Made by a program: the position numbers and the translations under genes. Under the pieces are notes generated by a model that was not told where the DNA came from, ran no database searches, and saw only the letters and a list, made by a program, of their open reading frames with translations. Below, one piece after another: positions 1 through 8,140 of a stretch of DNA of 34,356 nucleotides. Origin of the DNA: JBGSWC01 sp041752635 (GTDB taxonomy: Bacteria; Planctomycetota; Planctomycetia; Pirellulales; Lacipirellulaceae). The stretch lies in the NCBI GenBank assembly GCA_041752635.1, contig JBGSWC010000223.1, positions 1 to 34,356 on the forward strand. The letters are read 5' to 3'. Each line of letters opens with the position of its first letter. The stretch's first letter is position 1.

Positions 1-173
1 ATTGCCAGAAGTTTTCCAAGGTCCGCTCAAGGGCTCGAATGTCAATGAACGCCAAAGCGCGGCGAGCTTCCAGCGTTTCAAAGCAAAATCGCCCCACAGC
101 ATCCACTCTTAACCTATTCGTCGTTTGACTGCACGCCTGACGGGCCGTTTGATTGGCTTGACCCACCGTGACG

Positions 174-182
174 TGCTAGAAT
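174..182 (+). promoter_or_regulatory. Possible extended -10 promoter for the first esterase gene
   Basis: The bases TGC followed by TAGAAT match an extended -10 element (TGn plus a five-of-six TATAAT). It lies about 60 bp before the ATG at 242. The best -35 is only TTGGCT with an 18-bp spacer, so the call is weak. Nothing else is recognisable in positions 1-241. Confidence 0.3.
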
Positions 183-241
183 CGCGAGTGCTGCGACCGA
201 CCGTGCGCAGTCACTTCCTTCCCCCTCTCAGGCGCCGCACC

Positions 242-1654
242 ATGCTTACTTGTTCTCCGGCTCGATCGCTCTTTGTAATCACCATCATCGCCCTCGCTCT
301 GGTCGCTCTGCCGTCCCAAGCCACCGAGCCCGCTGCGGGGCCGATCAAGGTCTACATCCTCTCGGGCCAGTCGAACATGGTGGGGGCGGGCAAGGTGACC
401 GGCGGGGGGAGCCGCTGGGGAGAAGAGATGCTGGAGCCGACCGTGTCGGTGTACGAAGGAGCCTACGACGCGAATGCCAACTATGATGCGCTGACGCCAA
501 TCAAGACGCTGAAGCTCGATAAGTTCGGCGGCGTCGAACCCGCGCCCTATCCCGGTGGCGGCACACAAGTGACACGTGGGTTCGTTCAGGTCAAAGAGAC
601 CGGCATTTACGAATTCCGCCCCGGCTATGGCGGGTCGGAAAACAACATCATGCAGGTCGACGGCAAAGTCGTGCACAGTAAACAACCGGGCGAAGAAGCC
701 GTGCGGTCGGAGATCAAACTCACGGCCGGCGAGAAGGTGCCGTTCAAAATCACCTACCTCACTGGCGATGCCAATGGCCTCGGTTGGATTGACCGACTCG
801 ATGTCCCCGGCACACTGGCGACGCTCGTCAAACATCAAGGGATGTATCCCTATCTGATGAACGACAAAGGCCAGTGGACCGAGCGCGACGATGTGTACTA
901 CAAGGGTGTCGTGACCGCCACCGGTAGCCATTGGCTCGGAGTGAAGGGGGGCAGCATCGGTCCAGAGATTGGCTTCGGTCATGTGGTGGGCAACTACCAT
1001 GACGAGCCGGTGCTGGTGCTCAAGACTTCGCAGGGCAACCGTTCGCTCGGCTGGGATTTCTTGCCGCCCGGCAGCAAGCAGTACGAATACGACGGCAAGA
1101 TCTACGCCGGCTACAAAGAGTCGCCGCTGTCGTGGGACAAAGGCACCAAGCCCGAGCCGATCAACTGGTACGCGGGCAAGCAGTACGACGACTGTTTTAC
1201 TGCCGCGCACGAAGTGCTCGATAACTTTGACCAGCAGTTTCCCCAATGGAAGGGACGTGGCTACGAAATCGTTGGCTTTGCGTGGTGGCAAGGCGACAAG
1301 GACCGCTACACCGAAGCCCACGCCAAACACTACGAGCAAAACCTAGTGCACTTGATCAAGACGCTGCGCGCCGAATTCAAGGCTCCTGAGGCAAAGTTCG
1401 TGTTGGCCACTCTCGGCCAAACCGACAAAGACAACGCCGAGGGAACCGAAAAGGACATCATCGAAGGCCAACTGGCGGTGGACGGCGACGCCGATAAGTA
1501 TCCCGAGTTTGTCGGGAACGTCAGCACGGTTTATACCCATCCTTTAAGTCAGGGGGGCGCTTCGAACAGCCACTATAATGGCAATGCCCAAACCTACATG
1601 GATGTCGGCACCGCCATGGGCCAAGCGATGGTGGAATTGATGAAAAACGAGTGA
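242..1654 (+). CDS. Secreted sialate O-acetylesterase-like (SASA/DUF303) protein with an inserted domain
   Basis: A 470-residue putative carbohydrate acetylesterase of the SGNH-hydrolase type. I chose the ATG at 242 because it puts a clean signal peptide (residues 1 to about 27, core FVITIIALALVAL) at the N-terminus; a TTG at 125 would add an unlikely basic extension. The nucleophile motif GQSNMVGAG carries Ser44. A later WWQGDKDR block and a C-terminal SHYNGN with a likely catalytic histidine fit the family. Compared with the next gene, a paralog, about 105 extra residues (roughly 52-157) sit between the nucleophile block and the YPYL segment. They include repeated beta-strand-like stretches such as GVYEFRPGYG-like GIYEFRPGYG and may be a carbohydrate-binding or PA14-like module; this is inference. 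The substrate is unknown; family members deacetylate sugars outside the cytoplasm. The gene probably works with its paralog 77 bp downstream. Confidence 0.85.
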   Translation: MLTCSPARSLFVITIIALALVALPSQATEPAAGPIKVYILSGQSNMVGAGKVTGGGSRWGEEMLEPTVSVYEGAYDANANYDALTPIKTLKLDKFGGVEPAPYPGGGTQVTRGFVQVKETGIYEFRPGYGGSENNIMQVDGKVVHSKQPGEEAVRSEIKLTAGEKVPFKITYLTGDANGLGWIDRLDVPGTLATLVKHQGMYPYLMNDKGQWTERDDVYYKGVVTATGSHWLGVKGGSIGPEIGFGHVVGNYHDEPVLVLKTSQGNRSLGWDFLPPGSKQYEYDGKIYAGYKESPLSWDKGTKPEPINWYAGKQYDDCFTAAHEVLDNFDQQFPQWKGRGYEIVGFAWWQGDKDRYTEAHAKHYEQNLVHLIKTLRAEFKAPEAKFVLATLGQTDKDNAEGTEKDIIEGQLAVDGDADKYPEFVGNVSTVYTHPLSQGGASNSHYNGNAQTYMDVGTAMGQAMVELMKNE

Positions 1655-1731
1655 TGCATCGCACACCAACCCAAAGCGTCAGCGAGGGCGTCTCCAAATA
1701 ATCTCTCATTTCGATCCCAAGGATTTATACC

Positions 1732-2772
1732 ATGACTTTTCGTCCCCTGCGTCATTGGCTCGCTGTCATCGTTCTCGCCATCGTTGCCACGCCCGTCACA
1801 GCCGATGAAATTCCCGTCCCGGATGGCAAGCCGGCCGATATGACCAAGCCCGTGCAGGTCTACATCCTCATGGGGCAATCGAACATGGTGGGTGCGGGCA
1901 AGATTTCCGGCGACAGCGACGGCACACTCGAGCATGCGGTGAAGAGCGATGGCAAGTATCCCTACTTGGTTGATGCCGACGGTAACTGGACCGTCCGCCA
2001 GGATGTGCGGAACGTGCGGGTCATGAACAACAAGCAGTTGGGCAATGAGTGGATGACCGTTACCGGCAAAACCATCGGCCCCGAACTCGGCATTGGCCAT
2101 GTGGTGGGGAACGCGGTCGATGCACCGGTGATGATTCTCAAGAGCTGCATCGGCAATCGTTGCCTCGGCTGGGACTTGCTACCGCCCGGCAGCGAACCAT
2201 TCGAGTACGAGGAGAATGGCAAAACCATGCTGCATGCCGGCTACAAGGGTTTTGGCATTGTCGAGAAAGGCGAAGAACCTCCCACCAGCGGCTGGTACGC
2301 CGGCACCCAGTACGACGCCGACATCGCCGCCGCAAAGCGGGTGCTCAACCAGCTCGATAAATACTACCCCGATGCAAATGGTTACGAAGTGGCGGGTTTC
2401 TTCTGGTGGCAGGGAGACAAGGACCGCTACCGCGATGTGTGGGCCGAGCACTACGAAAAAAACCTCGTGCAACTCATCAAGGCGCTGCGGGAAGAGTTCG
2501 ACGCCCCGAATGCGAAGTTCGTCTGTGCCACGCTGGGCCAAACCGAGAAAGGTGCCGAAGGGAACGATGGCTTGATTCTCGAAGCGCAAATGGCCGTCGA
2601 TGGAACCTCCGGCAAGCATCCCGAATTTAAAGGCAACGTGGCTACCGTCTACAGCCACCCGCTCAGCCAGGGCGGTGCCTCAAACAGTCACTACGGCGGC
2701 AACGCCGAGACCTATATGAACGTCGGCGAAGCGATGGGGCAGGCGATGGTGGAGTTGTTTAAGAGCGAGTAG
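1732..2772 (+). CDS. Secreted sialate O-acetylesterase-like (SASA/DUF303) protein, short paralog
   Basis: A 346-residue putative acetylesterase. The signal peptide is residues 1 to about 24 (core LAVIVLAIVA, cut after VTA). The motif GQSNMVGAGK carries the predicted nucleophile Ser50, followed by CIGNRCLGWDLLPPGS, FFWWQGDKDR and the C-terminal SQGGASNSHYGGN with the likely catalytic His. It is closely similar to the upstream protein along its whole length but lacks that protein's roughly 105-residue insertion, so the pair looks like a tandem duplication followed by gain or loss of one domain. The 77-bp gap suggests co-transcription. It probably removes acetyl groups from an extracellular polysaccharide; the substrate cannot be read from the sequence. 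Confidence 0.85.
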   Translation: MTFRPLRHWLAVIVLAIVATPVTADEIPVPDGKPADMTKPVQVYILMGQSNMVGAGKISGDSDGTLEHAVKSDGKYPYLVDADGNWTVRQDVRNVRVMNNKQLGNEWMTVTGKTIGPELGIGHVVGNAVDAPVMILKSCIGNRCLGWDLLPPGSEPFEYEENGKTMLHAGYKGFGIVEKGEEPPTSGWYAGTQYDADIAAAKRVLNQLDKYYPDANGYEVAGFFWWQGDKDRYRDVWAEHYEKNLVQLIKALREEFDAPNAKFVCATLGQTEKGAEGNDGLILEAQMAVDGTSGKHPEFKGNVATVYSHPLSQGGASNSHYGGNAETYMNVGEAMGQAMVELFKSE

Positions 2773-2903
2773 TTGATTTCCAACACGCCCCACTGGCCAC
2801 GTAATAATTTCCATTTCGTGGAGAGTCTCGCGCGCGGCACGCAAGAATACTTGGAACGACATCCAGTCAAGGCGGCCGAAACCCCGAAACCGCCAAAACC
2901 AAG

Positions 2904-2976
2904 TGGAGCGAAAGGGAGTCGAACCCTCGACCTCTGCATTGCGAACGCAGCGCTCTCCCAACTGAGCTACCGCCCC
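2904..2976 (-). tRNA. tRNA-Ala (anticodon CGC)
   Basis: The reverse complement folds as a full 73-nt cloverleaf. The acceptor stem GGGGCGG pairs with TCGCTCC and contains the G3-U70 wobble that defines alanine tRNAs. The D stem is GCTC/GAGC, and the anticodon stem CTGCG/TGCAG encloses the loop TTCGCAA, giving anticodon CGC (codon GCG). The T arm contains GGTTCGACTCC. The discriminator is A and no CCA is encoded. It is transcribed opposite to the flanking protein genes. Confidence 0.95.
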
Positions 2977-2986
2977 AAGTCTCTCC

Positions 2987-3014
2987 ATAATACGCCAGAC
3001 TTTGCCCCCTGCAA
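2987..3014 (-). promoter_or_regulatory. Likely promoter of tRNA-Ala
   Basis: On the minus strand a TATTAT -10 (five of six) lies 10 bp before the mature tRNA 5' end. A weaker TTGCAG -35 is 16 bp further upstream. Transcription would start almost at the mature end. Confidence 0.4.
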
Positions 3015-3018
3015 AGTC
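2998..3018. repeat. Perfect 8-bp inverted repeat overlapping the tRNA-Ala -35 region
   Basis: GACTTTGC, a CCCCT loop, then GCAAAGTC form a perfect hairpin. It covers the proposed -35 of tRNA-Ala and lies upstream of the prepilin-peptidase-like gene on the other strand. It could be an operator or a structural repeat; the function is unknown. Confidence 0.45.
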
Positions 3019-3080
3019 GCCTCGTGCCCCGCGGCGGTGCCATCTGGGTGCCTTATCTAGATGGCGTTAAACTCGTGCGT

Positions 3081-3422
3081 ATGTCGCAAGCGGCCCCGCT
3101 ATCGTTGATTGCCCAGTTGACGCCAACCGCTTGGTGGGTGGTGGTGGGGTTTATTGGCTGCCTGGGGGCATGTGTCGGGAGTTTTCTGAACGTCGTGTTC
3201 TACCGACTCCCCCGACGAGAGAGCATCGTATGGCCCGGTTCGCATTGCCCTCACTGCAAGCACCCAATCCGCGAGTGGCACAATCTTCCAATCATTGGTT
3301 GGTTGCTCTTGCGCGGACGTTGCTATGACTGCAAGCAGCCGATCTCGGTGAAGTATCCCCTTGTCGAAGTGGCCGTGGCTGTGCTTTTTGTCGCGTTGGC
3401 AATTGCAACGCCTTATCTGTAA
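3081..3422 (+). CDS. Stand-alone prepilin peptidase N-terminal domain protein (A24_N / DiS_P_DiS)
   Basis: A 113-residue membrane protein that matches only the N-terminal part of type IV prepilin peptidase (PilD). It has a first membrane segment (about 18-40, GACVGSFLNVVFYRLPRRES), the family's cytoplasmic cysteine loop with C56-x2-C59 and C81-x2-C84 around HNLPIIGWLLLRGRC, and a second hydrophobic segment starting YPLVEV. The reading frame then stops. In full-length enzymes this domain binds zinc and is linked to N-methylation of the processed pilin, while cleavage is done by a C-terminal aspartyl domain that is absent here. No remnant of that domain was seen in any frame downstream. It may partner with a peptidase domain encoded elsewhere, or be a truncated gene. 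The ATG at 3081 is preferred to a GTG at 3024, since similarity starts after it. Confidence 0.75.
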   Translation: MSQAAPLSLIAQLTPTAWWVVVGFIGCLGACVGSFLNVVFYRLPRRESIVWPGSHCPHCKHPIREWHNLPIIGWLLLRGRCYDCKQPISVKYPLVEVAVAVLFVALAIATPYL

Positions 3423-3733
3423 CGAGTGGCAATCGGATAGCGTGCGTCTCGGTGGTCTGCCAGCACCCCCCACCACAGCCCTCCCCCTCACGGGGAGGGG
3501 GAAACAGTATCCGTTTTTTCGCTACGACCGACATAACTGGCAAAACTGTTGTAGTTTGACAACGGATCGGGTCGAAACTGTTGGTGGAGACGCGCCGGGA
3601 GGTGGGTACGTGCCCGCGGCCCCCGTCGCTCGCCGACTATTCCAATACGACTTTTCCAAAGCATCGCTTTCGTCGGGGAGCGGGACCCAGTGAGGTCGCG
3701 CACGACGGCGAGCGTCGATGCGCTAGTTTTGCC
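3423..3733. other. Intergenic region with one strong hairpin
   Basis: This stretch of about 310 bp has no convincing gene. Positions 3479-3499 form an 8-bp hairpin (CCCTCCCC / GGGGAGGG, loop CTCAC). A run of six T at about 3513-3518 follows some 14 bases later, too far for a classic intrinsic terminator, though the hairpin may still end the upstream transcript. GTTGT and ACAAC around 3548-3564 form a weaker hairpin. No riboswitch was recognised. Confidence 0.4.
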
Positions 3734-6700
3734 ATGAAACGGAGTGGCCCCGGGATGAATACGCCCTCAACTGGCCGTTTGTTTATCGATCCGCCAGCTC
3801 GCACAATGGCCTGGGGACTGCTAGCGATTGCCTTGGCTTTCAGCCTGCTAAGTATCGCAGCGGCCCAAGAAATCGCCCCCCCCATCGCCAGCGAATATGG
3901 TGGCGCGAGTGCCCCCGCGACCAGCTATAGCGGCGGTGGCGGATTCTATTCTCAGCAATTGGGGGCTCACCTGCGGGTTCGCTATAACACCGAAAGCTAT
4001 GGCCAAAACGAGGGCAATCTCAACATCGGATCGATGAAGCTGTTCGATTTGGGAGACGCGTCGGCATTCATCGATGGTCAGGTGACGATGAACGATGTCG
4101 ACGGTGTCGGCTACAACGTGGGTGGTGGTTATCGTTGGCTCGCTGCGCCGATGTTTCCTGCGATCGACAGAGAACCTGCCCGCATCATGGGCCTGAGCAT
4201 GTGGGCCGACGGAACCAGCACAACTGACCACAACTTTTTCCCACAAATTGGTTTTGCCTTCGAAGCACTTGGCGATACGACCGATCTTCGTGCGAACCTC
4301 TACGTACCGCTGGGCGATCGCCGACAAGAGGGAGACATCACGAATACGGGAACGCTGGGTTTCGTTGGTAACTCTCTGTCGCAGTTGAGTCTGACCGAAG
4401 TCGACAACGCGTTGACCGTTGCTGAAATCGAAGTCGCGCGTCGCTTGGGCAACCGCGAGGCGTGGGCTTTCTTGGGCGGATACCAATTGTCGGGCGATGA
4501 ATTTGACACCGGCGGTGTTAAGGCCGGTGTGCGCGGCTATGCCCTGCCTGACCTGTTTGTGCAGTTTGCACTCACCAACGACGATCTGTTCGACACCAAC
4601 GCGGTATTCAGTGTGGGTTGGTTCATTGGTCGCACTCGCACCAACCACTACTCGACCGGCACCCTCGCCGACCGACTGCGTGAGCCGGTGCTTCGGAACG
4701 ATTACGTCGCCATTTACCGATCGATGGAAGTAGGGGGCACCTCATTGACCAATGCCACCGGCGACGATTTGCGGATCGTTCACGTCGATAGCAACGCCAC
4801 TGGCAGCAGCAATGCGGGCACCTTCGAAAATCCTTACACGACGCTCGACATCCTCGACGATGCCGGTCGTTCGCAAGTGGGCGATGTTATTCTTGTTCAT
4901 GGCGGCAGCACATACACCGACGATTCGGCATTACTTCAAGACAACCAGCGACTGCTGGGCGAAGGCAACAACATTGTCCATCAGGTCGCAACTAGCGAGT
5001 TCGGTTTGCTGGCACTACCTGAGACGGCCGCCGGTGCAGGCAGTGGTGCGGTGCCAACGATCTCGCAAACTGGCGCGGGCACGTCGATCACGCTTGCCGA
5101 CGCCAACCAGGTGAACAACTTCACGATCACTGGCGGAACCATCGGCGTCGACGGAACCACTGCCGCTGGCAACCCAACTGTGTTAAACCTCGATATCAGC
5201 AATACGACGGGTGATGGAATCACGCTGGCGAGCTTTGATCGACCCGACCCGACCGATACCGACAACGATGGAGCCACTACCGAAGTAGCCTTCAACGCGA
5301 CTGTCAACAATGTCAACCTGAACAATATCGGCGGAACCGGTATCTCGTTAAATGCCGTGACCGCGGCTGACCTGACGAGTCCGCTCGTCGATCTTAACGA
5401 GGCGATCAACATTAGTAACGTCACCGTCACTGGCGGTGCCGGTAACGGCATGAGTGTCACCGGCACCAACGTCGGCGGTACGCTCGCCATCAACAACTAC
5501 GCCTACAACGGAGCCGCCTCTGGCACCGGCGGTCTGTTGTTGCAAGACGGATCGGGTCAGGCCAACATCGCCAATAGCAGCTTCACCGGTGGTGCCGCTG
5601 GAGGCTTTGGTCTGCAGAACAATAACAGCGACGGCACTACCACCGTCGCCGCTACGACGACTTTCTCTGCCGTCACCGGCAACGCGGTTGATGTTGTCGG
5701 TGGCACGCCGAACATGACAGTCAATTCGGCCATCACAAATGCGGCGGGCAACGCGGTGAACATCGATGGCGTTGCCGGCGGCACCATCACGGCAAACGGC
5801 AACATCACCAATACCGGTGGTCGATCGATCGTCGTCCAAAACAATACGGGCGGTACCGTGAACCTGGTTGGCGATGTCACCGACACGGCTCAAGGTATTC
5901 TCGTCAACCAAAACACTGGAGGCACGGCCAACTTCCTTGGAACGTACGATCTCGACACCGGCGCCAACACGGCCGTCACCGCGACCAACAACACAGGTTC
6001 AACGGTCATCTTTAATGGGCTCGATATTGACACCACCAGCGGCTCCGGGTTCCAGGCACTTGGTGGCGGCACCATCGGTGTCACTGCGGGCTCGACAGTG
6101 ACGACAACAACAGGTACTGGTCTCGACATCCAAAACGTGACGATCGCCACCAGCGGTGCTGCGTTCGACAGTGTCACAGTGAATGGTGCTGCCAATGGTA
6201 TCGTCGTCAACAACACGACGGGCGGACAGCTTCGCGTCGGCACAGCCTCAGGTGCGGCTGCCAGCGGGGGAACAATGACCACCACGGGCGACGCGATTGT
6301 GGTCACCAACGCCACCAACGTCCAGATCAACCGGGTCACCGTCACCAACTCAGGTGGCAATGCCGTAACGGCAACGCATTCTGACACCGACGCTTACAAC
6401 CTGCGGCTTAACGGACTCGTCATCACCGCCGCCACGGCCGACGGTATTGAGGCAAACGCCAACGGCTCGGGGCGATTTGATCTCGAAGTCGACAACAGCA
6501 CGATCAACCAGAACTTCGTGCTCGATGCAGGCGGCACAGGTGTTGTCGCCTTGCTGGTCGAGGATTCGACATTCACGACGGGCAACAACGAAATTGGCTT
6601 CGATATTCAAATGGCCAGCTATTCATCGGGTGAAATCTTAGTTCAACGTAACAACGTGACGACGCTCGACAACAATGCGTTCCGTTTCAACGCCACGAAC

Positions 6701-7084
6701 GCAGCGATCAACACGGTCAACTTCCAGCTTGCTGACAACGTATTCACCAACACGAGTGCTGCGAGTCCCACCGCCGGCATTGATGCAGGAGGCGGAACTA
6801 CGCTCAACAGCACTATTGATAGCAACGCATTTAACAATAACGGTGGCGGTCCACAGTTTACGATGGACAGCAATGGGGCGAACACGACGATTCGGTTGTC
6901 GCTGCTACAGAACACGGCCAACGGTGCGACGGGCACTTACACGCTTGAAGAGAACGCCGGCGACTTCCGCGTGTTTGACCTCATCGACACCTTCGGCGAC
7001 CTCAACAACCAGGGTAACGTAACAAGCAGCAACGAGTTCAACTTCAGCGACGATCCGGGACCGATCCCAACGCCGAATCCGTAA
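3734..7084 (+). CDS. Inverse-autotransporter-like surface protein: N-terminal beta-barrel plus right-handed beta-helix passenger
   Basis: A predicted outer-membrane surface protein of 1,116 residues from the ATG at 3734 (an ATG at 3755, behind a GGAG, is an equally possible start). The signal peptide ends near residue 44 (core WGLLAIALAFSLLSIAAA). Residues about 60-335 alternate polar and hydrophobic residues with many Gly and aromatic residues (YNVGGGYRWL, AWAFLGGYQLSG, FVQFALTNDDLF, VGWFIGRTRT), as expected for an inverse-autotransporter-type barrel. Residues from about 342 begin with GTFENPYTTLDILDDAG and VGDVILVHGGSTY, the usual opening of parallel beta-helix passengers. They continue as many short Asn/Thr/Gly-rich coils such as NNTGGTVNLVGDV. 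The C-terminus ends in DDPGPIPTPNP with no PEP-CTERM or LPXTG signal, consistent with an exposed passenger end. It may act in adhesion or polysaccharide binding; this is inferred from architecture only. Confidence 0.7.
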   Translation: MKRSGPGMNTPSTGRLFIDPPARTMAWGLLAIALAFSLLSIAAAQEIAPPIASEYGGASAPATSYSGGGGFYSQQLGAHLRVRYNTESYGQNEGNLNIGSMKLFDLGDASAFIDGQVTMNDVDGVGYNVGGGYRWLAAPMFPAIDREPARIMGLSMWADGTSTTDHNFFPQIGFAFEALGDTTDLRANLYVPLGDRRQEGDITNTGTLGFVGNSLSQLSLTEVDNALTVAEIEVARRLGNREAWAFLGGYQLSGDEFDTGGVKAGVRGYALPDLFVQFALTNDDLFDTNAVFSVGWFIGRTRTNHYSTGTLADRLREPVLRNDYVAIYRSMEVGGTSLTNATGDDLRIVHVDSNATGSSNAGTFENPYTTLDILDDAGRSQVGDVILVHGGSTYTDDSALLQDNQRLLGEGNNIVHQVATSEFGLLALPETAAGAGSGAVPTISQTGAGTSITLADANQVNNFTITGGTIGVDGTTAAGNPTVLNLDISNTTGDGITLASFDRPDPTDTDNDGATTEVAFNATVNNVNLNNIGGTGISLNAVTAADLTSPLVDLNEAINISNVTVTGGAGNGMSVTGTNVGGTLAINNYAYNGAASGTGGLLLQDGSGQANIANSSFTGGAAGGFGLQNNNSDGTTTVAATTTFSAVTGNAVDVVGGTPNMTVNSAITNAAGNAVNIDGVAGGTITANGNITNTGGRSIVVQNNTGGTVNLVGDVTDTAQGILVNQNTGGTANFLGTYDLDTGANTAVTATNNTGSTVIFNGLDIDTTSGSGFQALGGGTIGVTAGSTVTTTTGTGLDIQNVTIATSGAAFDSVTVNGAANGIVVNNTTGGQLRVGTASGAAASGGTMTTTGDAIVVTNATNVQINRVTVTNSGGNAVTATHSDTDAYNLRLNGLVITAATADGIEANANGSGRFDLEVDNSTINQNFVLDAGGTGVVALLVEDSTFTTGNNEIGFDIQMASYSSGEILVQRNNVTTLDNNAFRFNATNAAINTVNFQLADNVFTNTSAASPTAGIDAGGGTTLNSTIDSNAFNNNGGGPQFTMDSNGANTTIRLSLLQNTANGATGTYTLEENAGDFRVFDLIDTFGDLNNQGNVTSSNEFNFSDDPGPIPTPNP

Positions 7085-7111
7085 GGAAGTGGGGAGAGGA
7101 CAAAGGGACGA

Positions 7112-7588
7112 GTGTTTAAGCGCGAACTTCATTGCTCCGAATGTGGCTATCGAACAGTGCTCGGTCTTGCCGAAGCAGTGGCAAAGCTGAGACTGATTGG
7201 CAGGCTGCGTCGCGACAAGGAGCCTGACGAGGCGACCGTTGCGGCGCTACTCGAAGCGGACTCACGGTTGATGACTTGCCCCACGTGTAAACGGCGAGGA
7301 CTCGCCTGCCGAGAGGCGAGCGAAGACGATTGGGAAGCCGACGACTGGCAAGCAGCGGTCCTGTGCGAATTTTGTCGCCAGGCGATCGACCCCGAGCGCC
7401 TGGAGTTTTTGCCTGCGACCAAACGATGTGCCGACTGCCAAGGAAAAGCCGAAGCGGGGACTCTCGACGAAGGGGAGCCTGAGTTCTGTCCGAAGTGTGG
7501 CGGGTTGGTCGAGCTTCGCGTCAGCCGCGGCAGTGGCATCACGCGCTACCGGCGATTCTGCACCGCCAGTGACTGCCGGATATCGTAG
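7112..7588 (+). CDS. Multi-zinc-ribbon protein with a DksA/TraR-like finger
   Basis: A 158-residue cytoplasmic protein with no signal peptide and three putative metal sites. The first is formed by CSEC near residue 8 and CPTC near residue 54. The second, CEFC followed 18 residues later by CADC with AIDPERLEFLPATKRC between, matches the C4 finger of DksA/TraR proteins. The third begins with CPKCGG and ends with two further cysteines near the C-terminus (FCTASDC), resembling topoisomerase-type ribbons. The GTG start at 7112 is preceded by a purine-rich GGGGAGAGG stretch. The acidic coiled-coil of true DksA is missing, so a role at RNA polymerase is only a guess. The gene is convergent with the cytosine deaminase 9 bp away. 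Confidence 0.65.
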   Translation: MFKRELHCSECGYRTVLGLAEAVAKLRLIGRLRRDKEPDEATVAALLEADSRLMTCPTCKRRGLACREASEDDWEADDWQAAVLCEFCRQAIDPERLEFLPATKRCADCQGKAEAGTLDEGEPEFCPKCGGLVELRVSRGSGITRYRRFCTASDCRIS

Positions 7589-7597
7589 TGCAAAGGC

Positions 7598-8041
7598 TCA
7601 CTCGCCAATGTCCTCATTCCACAATTCCGGACACTCGGCGATGAACTCGCGCATCATCGCGATGCATGTCGCGTCCTGCACAATTTCGATCGCGATGCCT
7701 CGCTTGGCTGTGTAGTCTTCGGGTCCGCAAAACGTTTCGTTTTCGCCGATCACAATTCTGGGAATCTTGTAGAGCAGTGCTGTGCCGCTACACATGTCGC
7801 AGGGCGATAACGTCGAATAGAGTATGCTTTCGCGATAATCGGCGGCCGAAAGTCGGCCTGCCCGTTCGATCGCGTCCATCTCGGCATGCAGGATAGCGCT
7901 GCCGTTTTGTACTCTGCGATTGTGGCCACGCCCTGCCACCTCGCCTCTCACAACCAAGACCGACCCAATCGGGATGCCTCCCTCCGCACGGCCTTGTCGG
8001 GCTTCGTCGATCGCCATCTGCAAAAACGGATCCATAATCAT
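7598..8041 (-). CDS. Cytosine deaminase-like nucleoside/base deaminase (fungal FCY1 type)
   Basis: A 147-residue zinc-dependent deaminase. The ligands are in HAEMDAIE (His52, with proton-shuttle Glu54) and LSPCDMCSGT (Cys81 and Cys84). The LSPCDMC motif, the following IPRIVIGEN segment and the C-terminus WNEDIGE resemble yeast cytosine deaminase (WFEDIGE) more than tRNA adenosine deaminase TadA, so deamination of cytosine to uracil in pyrimidine salvage is the likely activity. A related small-molecule deaminase is possible. I chose the ATG at 8041 (another is at 8035), because the longer frame to 8137 adds a non-conserved extension. The next gene upstream, the HAD protein at 8141, is divergent. 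Confidence 0.8.
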   Translation of the reverse strand: MIMDPFLQMAIDEARQGRAEGGIPIGSVLVVRGEVAGRGHNRRVQNGSAILHAEMDAIERAGRLSAADYRESILYSTLSPCDMCSGTALLYKIPRIVIGENETFCGPEDYTAKRGIAIEIVQDATCIAMMREFIAECPELWNEDIGE

Positions 8042-8140
8042 TCTCAGAGCGTGGAACGGGTGGGTTCGGGCAACTATGCTGAGGCATTCTAGCCGGAATC
8101 GCCCCGCTCCGAACACACCATCGAACTTGCTACACACATC

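Noticed and set aside
176..1339. Long 387-codon open frame on the minus strand opposite the first esterase
   Set aside because: A shadow frame in high-GC coding sequence; the plus strand has a clear signal peptide and catalytic motifs.
2680..2988. Minus-strand reading frame containing VAQLGERCVRNAEVEGSTPF
   Set aside because: It is a translation of the tRNA-Ala gene and flanks, a common false ORF.
3848..4648. 266-codon minus-strand frame within the surface-protein gene
   Set aside because: It lies opposite the barrel-coding region and shows no domain or start signal.
4800..7080. Repeated ACC-GGC-rich DNA considered as a CRISPR-like or tandem array
   Set aside because: The periodicity is the codon pattern of degenerate beta-helix coils, not conserved repeats with spacers.
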